Part shown: in pieces, positions 1 to 5,860 of the stretch
Numbering within the stretch: the first letter of the stretch is position 1
Layout: the number at the start of each line of letters is the position of its first letter
NCBI GenBank assembly: GCA_002320555.1
Contig: DCJV01000140.1
Location: 1 to 17,043, forward strand
DNA: 17,043 bases
Direction of reading: 5' to 3'
Source: Ruminococcaceae bacterium UBA1691
GTDB taxonomy: Bacteria; Bacillota; Clostridia; Oscillospirales; Acutalibacteraceae
Position numbers and translations under genes: made by a program
The notes under the pieces: model-generated
Databases searched by the model: none
What the model was told of the DNA's origin: nothing
What the model saw: the letters and a program-made list of their open reading frames with translations, nothing else

Positions 1-704
1 CCCGTCTCCTCCCCCACTGTGTGGTTCGTCTGGATGCAGATGAGCACCTGCTGGACACGGGCATCTTCTTTATAGATATAATGCGTATCGTTTGTGACAA
101 CGAGCGGAATGCCCGTTTCGCGGGATAGACGGATGATCAGCGGATTGATCTGCTTTTGTTCGCGCAGGCCATGATCCTGTAGTTCGAGGAAATAATTTCC
201 TCGCCCGAAGAGGTTGTCATACCACAGTGCGGTTTCCTTTGCGCCTTCATAATCACCACGGGACAGCGCGCGCGGTATTTCGCCCGCCAGGCAGGCGGAC
301 AGTGCAATAATACCCTCATGATGCTTTTCTAGTAATTCATGGTCCATCCGAGGTTTGACATAAAACCCTTCTATCCACGCTTCGCTCACCATGGCGATCA
401 GATTCTGATAGCCAATATTATTTTCACACAGAAGCACGAGATGGCTGCGCTCGCTGTCGAGCGCATGTACCTTATCGTGGCGTGTGCGCGCGGCAACATA
501 GACCTCGCAGCCGATAATGGCCTTCATCCCGCGCTCCTGGGCGGCTCGGTAGAAATCGATCACGCCATACATCGCGCCGTGGTCTGTAATGGCGACGGCG
601 GTCTGCCCGAGCTCCTTGGCACGGTCAAGCACAGGCCCGATGCGGCACGCACCGTCGAGCAGGCTGTATTCTGTATGCAAATGAAGATGGGCAAAGCCGG
701 ACAA
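1..704 (-). CDS. dnaE: DNA polymerase III subunit alpha, DnaE type (N-terminal PHP part, truncated by window edge)
   Basis: Replicative DNA polymerase alpha subunit; only the first ~234 residues are visible, and the polymerase domain lies beyond the left edge. The visible part is the PHP phosphoesterase domain: HLHTEYSLLDG near the N-terminus, then AITDHG, GCEVYV, ELQDHGL and NDTHY, the metal-binding motifs of this fold in order. Start choice: I prefer TTG at 704, giving L(M)-SGFAHLHLHTEY, which matches the short N-terminus usual for DnaE and has an AGGGAAG Shine-Dalgarno 7 nt upstream. An in-frame ATG at 731 would add nine residues, but it has no properly spaced ribosome site and would sit only about 5 nt after the predicted transcription start. 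The gene is downstream of, and apparently transcribed separately from, the M42-DUF2461 unit. Family identification is secure; the start is an inference. Confidence 0.93.
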   Translation of the reverse strand, partial: MSGFAHLHLHTEYSLLDGACRIGPVLDRAKELGQTAVAITDHGAMYGVIDFYRAAQERGMKAIIGCEVYVAARTRHDKVHALDSERSHLVLLCENNIGYQNLIAMVSEAWIEGFYVKPRMDHELLEKHHEGIIALSACLAGEIPRALSRGDYEGAKETALWYDNLFGRGNYFLELQDHGLREQKQINPLIIRLSRETGIPLVVTNDTHYIYKEDARVQQVLICIQTNHTVGEET

Positions 705-743
705 GACATCACTTCCCTGCAAGGAATCCATCCTATTAGAATG

Positions 744-772
744 ATTGTAACACATCTGATTTCATTTTTCCA
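744..772 (-). promoter_or_regulatory. sigma-A type promoter of dnaE
   Basis: On the minus strand, TGGAAA at 772-767 is followed after 17 nt by TACAAT at 749-744. The -10 is preceded by TG one base away (TGTTACAAT), an extended -10. The predicted transcript would start near 737, only a few bases before the ATG at 731, which favours the TTG start at 704. Confidence 0.6.
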
Positions 773-787
773 TTTCGAACTCGAAAG

Positions 788-820
788 AAAATGCAGGCAG
801 CCAAAAGCCGTCTGCATTTT
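788..820 (-). terminator. intrinsic terminator after the DUF2461 gene
   Basis: Eleven-bp stem (788-798 paired with 810-820, one G-U pair) with an 11-nt loop. On the minus strand the 3' arm runs into TTTTCTTTC. It starts 3 bp past the stop of the DUF2461 gene and lies just upstream of the dnaE promoter, so it closes the five-gene unit. Confidence 0.7.
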
Positions 821-823
821 AGA

Positions 824-1570
824 TTATGAGTATGATTCTGATTTGATCCCATTGGCATCCTCGCTTACCTTCAGGAGAAAGTGATACAGCGGCATGAGCT
901 CAGAAAAGCCTTCTCTGAGTTCTTCGATGATCCCTGCATCCTGAAGTGGCAGGAGGCTCGGATTCTCCCGGCAGACAAACGCGTCCTTCCGGTTGAAATA
1001 ATCGCGCAGATCCTCCGGAACATCACCGGGCCGGTTCTTTTTATAGCTTTCGCCGCCAAAAGCAAAGCCCGCTCTTTCCGCTTTTTTCACAGCTTTGCGG
1101 AAGGCCGCCGGATCTTCCAAAATTGCGTTGCGGTACGCCTGCATAAGCTGCGGGGTTGTGCAGTAAAAACCCACGCCGAACCTATAGCCCTGGGGCGTTA
1201 TCTCAAACCAGAAGGCAGGTGAGCAGGGGAACTCCTTCTTTGGGCGCATAAAGGTAATCCAGACGTGCTCCCGGTAAAGTGTTTTATCCTTCGTGAAGCG
1301 CGTATCGCGCCGGATACGGGATACCATGCGCGTTGGGACCAGGCAGATTTTATCATCGATTTTTTCCATCCTGTCCGCAAGTGCGGCACAGATTTGCTGC
1401 ATCGGGATCAGCACCTGTTCCTTGATGGCGGGTTTCTTGGATTCATAAAATTCCTTGCTGTTTTGAAAGCGGTTCTCTGCCAGCAACCAGAGCGCGTCCG
1501 GCGTGATGCCCCGGTAATCAGGCGCCTTTTCCGCATGTTTTTCACCTTTTGATTTTCTCTGGTCACGCAT
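824..1570 (-). CDS. DUF2461 (TIGR02453) family protein
   Basis: A 248-residue soluble protein of the DUF2461 family, whose biochemical role is not established. The hallmark stretch RDTRFTKDKTLYREHVWITF lies at about residues 88-107 and is followed by a GVGFY strand at 132-136. A basic, charged N-terminal ~18 residues precede the domain. Length fits the family (roughly 220-240) plus this extension. There is no signal peptide or membrane segment. The ATG abuts the TAA of the upstream PLP-enzyme gene (TAA|ATG), and a GGGGAG ribosome site lies inside the end of that gene, so the two are very likely translated from one mRNA. It is the last gene of the M42 peptidase unit. Function cannot be assigned beyond the family. 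Confidence 0.85.
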   Translation of the reverse strand: MRDQRKSKGEKHAEKAPDYRGITPDALWLLAENRFQNSKEFYESKKPAIKEQVLIPMQQICAALADRMEKIDDKICLVPTRMVSRIRRDTRFTKDKTLYREHVWITFMRPKKEFPCSPAFWFEITPQGYRFGVGFYCTTPQLMQAYRNAILEDPAAFRKAVKKAERAGFAFGGESYKKNRPGDVPEDLRDYFNRKDAFVCRENPSLLPLQDAGIIEELREGFSELMPLYHFLLKVSEDANGIKSESYS

Positions 1571-2836
1571 TTAAATCACTCCCCGATCCTTCATTTCCTG
1601 CGCGGCGAGCAGGACGCCCATCTTCGCGCTGTGGAAATTGAGCCCGCCCTGCATCCAGGCGGCAAACGGCTCGCGCAGCGGCGCATCCGCCGAAAGCTCA
1701 ATGGATGAGCCGAGCGTAAACGCACCCGCCGCCATGATGACCTGGCTGTCGTAGCCGGGCATGTTCCAAGGCTCTGGAGAAACAAAGGAATCCACCGGCG
1801 CGCCCTTCTGCATGCCCTGGCAAAACGCAATCAGCGCTTTTTCCTCCCGCAGCAGCACAGCCTGGATGATATCATGGCGCGTTTCTCCACAGCGGGGCGT
1901 CACGTCATAACCCAGAATTTCAAAGAGCGCTGCGGTAAAGGCCGCTGTTTTCAGCGCCTCCCCCGTCACATGCGGCGCATGAAACAATCCCATAAAGAGT
2001 GGGCGGTTCTGGCCGAGCGTCGCGCCGACCTCGCGGCCGAGCCCCGGCGTCGTCATCCGATAGGAGCACAACTCCACCAGATCGGCGCGGCCCGCGATAT
2101 AGCCGCCCGTCGGTGCAATCCCGCCGCCGGGATTTTTGATGAGCGAGCCCGCAATCAGATCTGCGCCCACGCTGAGCGGCTCTTCCTGCTCGACGAACTC
2201 GCCGTAACAGTTATCGACCATCACGATCACATCCGGTTTGACCGCCTTGACTGCCTTCGCCACATCGCCAATCTGCGCAACGCTCAGGCTCGGGCGCAAA
2301 GAATAGCCGCGCGAACGCTGGAGATAGACCATTTTGGTCGTCTCATCCATCGCGGCACAAATAGCCGGAAGGTCCGGCAGGCCGTCCTTCCCCAGCTCCA
2401 CCTGACGGTAATGGATCCCATAATCCTTTAAAGAGCCCTGCCCCTCTCCGCGCAGGCCGATGACGGAATGGATCGTGTCATAGGGGGTGCCCGTTGCGCT
2501 GAGCATCGTGTCCCCTGGGCGCAGTACGCCGTAGAGCGCTATGGCGAGCGTATGCGTCCCGCAGGCAAAGGTGTGGCGCACAAGCGCATCCTGCGCGCCC
2601 ATCACCTCGGCGAACACCTTGTCGAGCGTCTCACGGCCCCGGTCATCATAGCCATAGCCGGTGGACGAGACAAAATGGCTTTCGCTCACGCCGTTTCGAA
2701 TGAAGGCGGAAAGCACCTTGAGCTGGTTATATTCGGTGATCTGATCAATTTTCAGAAAGTCGGGCTTCGCGCGCTCCAACGCATCTTGTCCGGCTCTCTG
2801 AATCACAGGATCAAGCTGAAAAAAAGGCTGCTGCAT
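1571..2836 (-). CDS. ynbB: methionine gamma-lyase family PLP-dependent enzyme (YnbB-like, 'aluminum resistance protein')
   Basis: A 421-residue fold-type I PLP enzyme of the YnbB / Met_gamma_lyase (PF06838) family. The expected landmarks are present: FACGTHTLAIAL near 90-101, which begins the cofactor domain; VMVDNCYGEF at 205-214, with Asp208 as the likely pyridine-nitrogen partner; and SLIKNPGGG at 231-239, with Lys234 as the probable Schiff-base lysine. Length is typical. Members are often labelled aluminum resistance proteins on thin evidence; resemblance to Cys/Met metabolism enzymes suggests C-S lyase chemistry, but the substrate is unknown. The ATG at 2836 lies 8 bp past the acetyltransferase stop. 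An AAGGAG ribosome site overlaps the end of that gene, with a rather long spacing of about 13 nt. The stop abuts the next ATG. Confidence 0.87.
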   Translation of the reverse strand: MQQPFFQLDPVIQRAGQDALERAKPDFLKIDQITEYNQLKVLSAFIRNGVSESHFVSSTGYGYDDRGRETLDKVFAEVMGAQDALVRHTFACGTHTLAIALYGVLRPGDTMLSATGTPYDTIHSVIGLRGEGQGSLKDYGIHYRQVELGKDGLPDLPAICAAMDETTKMVYLQRSRGYSLRPSLSVAQIGDVAKAVKAVKPDVIVMVDNCYGEFVEQEEPLSVGADLIAGSLIKNPGGGIAPTGGYIAGRADLVELCSYRMTTPGLGREVGATLGQNRPLFMGLFHAPHVTGEALKTAAFTAALFEILGYDVTPRCGETRHDIIQAVLLREEKALIAFCQGMQKGAPVDSFVSPEPWNMPGYDSQVIMAAGAFTLGSSIELSADAPLREPFAAWMQGGLNFHSAKMGVLLAAQEMKDRGVI

Positions 2837-2844
2837 ATGTAATT

Positions 2845-3627
2845 CTAAACTCCTTTTTGGGTAATGATCAGGGCTGGTTCTCCATACGGTTCAAAGCCGA
2901 TTCGGCGGTAAAATGCCTCGTGCAGGCCGTCCTCATGGAAAAGAAAAACCATTTTTCCTTCTTCGGATAAGGCTCTGCACAGCGACGCGGTCAAATAAGA
3001 ACCGATTCCACTGGTACGCTTCTCCGGCAGAACCGCCACGCCGCCAAGCAAAGCTTCCCGCCGCGTCAGCGCAACCGCCATGGCACAGGCGATCCATTCA
3101 TCCCTGTCTTGTACCGCCCATACCCGGGCCGTGCCATGGCGTACCCGATGGGAAACATCCGGGAGCCATGCTGCAAGACTGGGCAGCGATTCCCCCGCTG
3201 CGATCAAAATTTCGTAGATCTTTGGCAGCGGGGGCTCTTTGCAAATGGAAACTGCCTTATGATTCTGCGGCACGAGCGAAGAATACAGCCGCATGGGAAG
3301 GCATCGCTGAAGGCGACAGTCTGGCAAAAGGCTGCCCTTCCGGACAATCCATTCCGGGCACAAGACGCTTTCAAAGCCGACAGCATACAAAAACTCCCAT
3401 ATTTCCTCCAAATCCGCCCGCATCACAGCACATACCGTCACATTCCCGTCAACACGTGACAAAGCGGCGGTTGACCGGCCCGATGCATCCGTCTGCATCC
3501 AGAATTGAGCAAAGGGATAGCCCGTCCCATATGCCTCTAGAAAGGCGGCAATCCGCACGCCGTATGGGCTCTCTTCACAAAACGACAGGAAATCGGGAAG
3601 GGAGCGCTTCTCAATCAATCGAATCAT
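2845..3627 (-). CDS. GNAT family N-acetyltransferase
   Basis: About 260 residues. The C-terminal half (about 165-255) is a GNAT domain: the acetyl-CoA-binding motif A region reads LLGGVAVLPEKRTSGIGSYL at about 193-212, followed by the typical FYRRIGFEPYG near 239-249. The N-terminal ~130 residues are less conserved and may form a degenerate second GNAT-like half. The acyl acceptor is unknown. The pyrophosphate-loop sequence is R-T-S-G-I-G instead of the commoner Q/R-x-x-G-x-G/A, still compatible with binding. Start: ATG at 3627 overlaps the end of the upstream M42 gene by 17 bp. A GTG at 3651 would add eight residues (41-bp overlap). Neither has a clear ribosome site, so initiation probably relies on coupling to the upstream gene. 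Confidence 0.8.
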   Translation of the reverse strand: MIRLIEKRSLPDFLSFCEESPYGVRIAAFLEAYGTGYPFAQFWMQTDASGRSTAALSRVDGNVTVCAVMRADLEEIWEFLYAVGFESVLCPEWIVRKGSLLPDCRLQRCLPMRLYSSLVPQNHKAVSICKEPPLPKIYEILIAAGESLPSLAAWLPDVSHRVRHGTARVWAVQDRDEWIACAMAVALTRREALLGGVAVLPEKRTSGIGSYLTASLCRALSEEGKMVFLFHEDGLHEAFYRRIGFEPYGEPALIITQKGV

Positions 3628-4639
3628 CGGCAAAGCGCTGCGCAAGCGCACGCACCAAATCGGCGGTATCGTATAGATCTCCCTCTTCGATCACACACGA
3701 CGGGGAATGCAGATAACGGCACGGGACAGATACCGTAATGGTTTTGACGCCACCCCTGCTCTTATGGATCGCGCCCGCATCATTTCCACCCGCGACCAGC
3801 GTTTTGGTCTGACAGCGGATATTCTTTCGCTCCGCAAGAGAAAACGCGAAATCATACAGACGTCTGTCATAGAGCGTGCTTTTATCCATGAAGGAAACCA
3901 CCGCGCCCTTTCCCAGCGCGCAGACACGCTTGTGCGGCTGGACGCCCGCAATATCCGCCGCGGTCGTCGTTTCCACAACGATCGCGTAATCGGGATCGAG
4001 CCGGAAGGCCGCAGCTCCGGCTCCGCGCAGCCCCACCTCTTCCTGCACGGTAAAGGCAAAATCCAGGTCAAAAGGCAAATCGCTTTCGATCATCTCCAAG
4101 AGGATCGCGCAGCCCGCGCGGTCATCGAGCGCCTTTGCTTTGATCCGGCGCTCGCCAAACGGCATGAAGGGCGAGTCAAAATAAGCGATATCACCCAAAT
4201 GGACCGCTTCTTTCGCCTGATCGGCAGAAGAAGCCCCAATATCAATATAGAGCTTTTCAAAATCCGGGATTTTTTTCAGATCGTCCTTTTCGAGGAGGTG
4301 TACTGGCATCGCGCCGATCACGCCCGGCAGCTTTTTCTCTCCCACGAGAACGCCGCGTCCAAACAATACGCGCGGGTCGATCCCGCCGACGGGTGAAAAT
4401 TTGAAATAGCCTTCCTCGGTGATATACGTGACAATCAGAGCAACCTCATCCATGTGGGCGGCAAGCATAACCTTCTTTTTTGCCCCTTGCGCGCCCTTTT
4501 TATGCACCAGAAGATTGCCGAGCGCGTCAACCTCATACTCCGCATGCAGCCCGATGCGCTCAATCAGATAATCCCGCACTGCGTCTTCCCTGCCGGAAGC
4601 GCCCTGCAAGGAACAGAGTGTTTTTAAGGTTTCCAGCAT
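3611..4639 (-). CDS. M42 family metallopeptidase (glutamyl/deblocking aminopeptidase-like), copy A
   Basis: A 342-residue di-metal aminopeptidase of family M42, cytosolic, probably assembling as the large tetrahedral oligomers known for this family. All ligand motifs are visible: AAHMDEV (His62, Asp64), LDDRAG (Asp172, bridging metal), VQEEVG (Glu200 general base, Glu201 ligand), VVETT (Glu223) and CRYLHSP (His311). GGNDAGAIH at 284-292 is also characteristic. It is expected to trim the N-termini of peptides; the preferred residue cannot be read from sequence. The ATG abuts the TAA of the neighbouring M42 paralogue and is preceded by AAAGGGGG. The two paralogues share the whole fold and the motif set but are clearly diverged. 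Confidence 0.93.
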   Translation of the reverse strand: MLETLKTLCSLQGASGREDAVRDYLIERIGLHAEYEVDALGNLLVHKKGAQGAKKKVMLAAHMDEVALIVTYITEEGYFKFSPVGGIDPRVLFGRGVLVGEKKLPGVIGAMPVHLLEKDDLKKIPDFEKLYIDIGASSADQAKEAVHLGDIAYFDSPFMPFGERRIKAKALDDRAGCAILLEMIESDLPFDLDFAFTVQEEVGLRGAGAAAFRLDPDYAIVVETTTAADIAGVQPHKRVCALGKGAVVSFMDKSTLYDRRLYDFAFSLAERKNIRCQTKTLVAGGNDAGAIHKSRGGVKTITVSVPCRYLHSPSCVIEEGDLYDTADLVRALAQRFADDSID

Positions 4640-5647
4640 TTATGCACGCCCCCTTTCTAAAATATAGGCGGCCAGCAGCCGCGCGGTGCTCTCCACATCC
4701 TGCGGATCGATCACCTCAATGCCCATATGCATATATCGCAGCGGAATGGACAGAACTCCCATGCGCGTTCCTACGCCCGCCGCGGCGATCTCATCCGCGT
4801 TCGTTCCGGTCTTCCCGTTCATAACCTCCAGTTGATAGGGAATATCCTGTTCCCTGGCGATTTTCTCTAATTGCCTGCTCATTGCGGCGTTTAATGTCGG
4901 GGCAATGCCAATCATCGTTCCCTTGCCCAGATCCGCGCACTTGTGCCGTGGTGCATCCGGCGTCATGGCAAAACTGACGTCCACCGCAATCCCCGCTTCG
5001 GCCCCAGCAGCAAAGGAGGCGCAGCCTGCGCTTCCACCGCCGACCTCCTCCTGTGTGGAAAAGACGATGGTGATCCGGCAGGAATGCCTCTGCTCCCTGA
5101 GCAGTTCCAAGCAGCGAAGGATTGCCGCCACACCCGCGCGGTCGTCCAGAGACGGCGAACTGACCAGGCCGCCCAGCAGCTCCCTCGGCTCCCGCCGCAG
5201 GGTCACACGGTCGCCCGGGTGTACTTTTTCCCGCGCGGCTTCCGCCGCAAGGCCGATATCAATTGCCATATCCGTAATATCGGTGATCGACTGATCGTCC
5301 GCCTTTGACAGATGCGGCGGTGTGCTGCATACCACGCCATAAAGCGGCTCGGTTCCCCAGACGGTCACCTCATGCCCGGCCAAAGTACGAATGTCGATGC
5401 CGCCGCACTTGTCAATCCGCAGAAAGCCTTCCGCGTCCACGCCAGTCACGACCATGCCGATCTGGTCGATGTGCGCATCCAGAAGAATGTGCGGGCCTGA
5501 CCCCTCGATTTCGCCGATGACATTGCCGGAAGCATCGGTATGCACCTGTGCGAACGCGCCGAGCGCACTAGCGGCCGTCTGTGCCGCCGCTTTTTCCGCG
5601 CCTGATACGCCCGATGCGGCACACAATTGCAGCAATAAGTCCTTCAT
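4640..5647 (-). CDS. M42 family metallopeptidase, copy B (first gene of the unit)
   Basis: A 335-residue second member of family M42, first gene of the minus-strand unit. Metal and catalytic residues: DAHID (His59, Asp61), SLDDRAG (Asp168), TQEEVG (Glu200 base, Glu201), VAVDVS (Asp223) and RYMHMG (His307). KTGTNADEIAAAG at 279-291 replaces the GGNDAGAIH segment of copy A. Asp223 against Glu223 in copy A, together with the different loop, suggests the two enzymes differ in metal or side-chain preference; this is inference. The start ATG at 5647 has an AAAGGAA ribosome site about 10 nt upstream and a 50-nt leader from the predicted promoter. It abuts copy A (TAA|ATG). Confidence 0.93.
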   Translation of the reverse strand: MKDLLLQLCAASGVSGAEKAAAQTAASALGAFAQVHTDASGNVIGEIEGSGPHILLDAHIDQIGMVVTGVDAEGFLRIDKCGGIDIRTLAGHEVTVWGTEPLYGVVCSTPPHLSKADDQSITDITDMAIDIGLAAEAAREKVHPGDRVTLRREPRELLGGLVSSPSLDDRAGVAAILRCLELLREQRHSCRITIVFSTQEEVGGGSAGCASFAAGAEAGIAVDVSFAMTPDAPRHKCADLGKGTMIGIAPTLNAAMSRQLEKIAREQDIPYQLEVMNGKTGTNADEIAAAGVGTRMGVLSIPLRYMHMGIEVIDPQDVESTARLLAAYILERGRA

Positions 5648-5703
5648 TGACAGGATTCCTTTCCAAACTGGTAATACTGATTTTCAGGTAATTAACTTTA
5701 ATT

Positions 5704-5732
5704 ATTATACGTTTTTACCAGCGAAAATTCAA
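5704..5732 (-). promoter_or_regulatory. sigma-A promoter of the M42-GNAT-ynbB-DUF2461 unit
   Basis: On the minus strand TTGAAT (5732-5727), a 17-nt spacer, and a perfect TATAAT (5709-5704). The predicted start near 5697 gives a leader of about 50 nt to the ATG at 5647. It is the best promoter match in the window. Confidence 0.75.
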
Positions 5733-5769
5733 TATGCTTCGCTTTTTCCTTTTCTTTTCAAATCTGAAA

Positions 5770-5830
5770 GGAAGCTTTTCTTGAAAGGCTTCCAAAATTA
5801 TGATAGACTATTTGCATGCAATCTAATTAG
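5770..5830. repeat. cluster of inverted repeats in the divergent intergenic region (possible operators)
   Basis: Three dyads lie in 60 bp upstream of the yfhO-family gene: an imperfect hairpin GGAAGC...GCTTCC at 5770-5793 overlapping its putative -35, a perfect 10-bp palindrome TTGCATGCAA at 5812-5821 near its predicted transcript start, and an 8-bp palindrome CTAATTAG at 5823-5830. They could bind a regulator, but palindromes this short are common by chance. Confidence 0.3.
5781..5809 (+). promoter_or_regulatory. probable promoter of the YfhO-family gene
   Basis: TTGAAA (5781-5786), 17-nt spacer, TAGACT (5804-5809), four of six matches at each box. The predicted start near 5816 gives a leader of about 45 nt. 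A better -10 (TATGAT, 5799-5804) is present, but its spacing to TTGAAA is only 12 nt. Confidence 0.4.
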
Positions 5831-5860
5831 TAGCCGTGTGGCTTAGAAAGAAGGCTGACG

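Noticed and set aside
339..884. Open plus-strand frame of 181 codons opposite dnaE and the following gap
   Set aside because: It is antisense to the PHP domain of DnaE, spans the dnaE promoter and a terminator, and resembles no family I know.
2913..3716. Open plus-strand frame of 267 codons opposite the acetyltransferase gene
   Set aside because: Low-complexity Pro/Arg/Ser composition typical of a shadow frame; the opposite strand encodes a clear GNAT domain in operon context.
5648..5860. Riboswitch or T-box in the divergent intergenic region
   Set aside because: Leaders on both sides are only about 45-50 nt, and I recognise no aptamer core or specifier/antiterminator pair.
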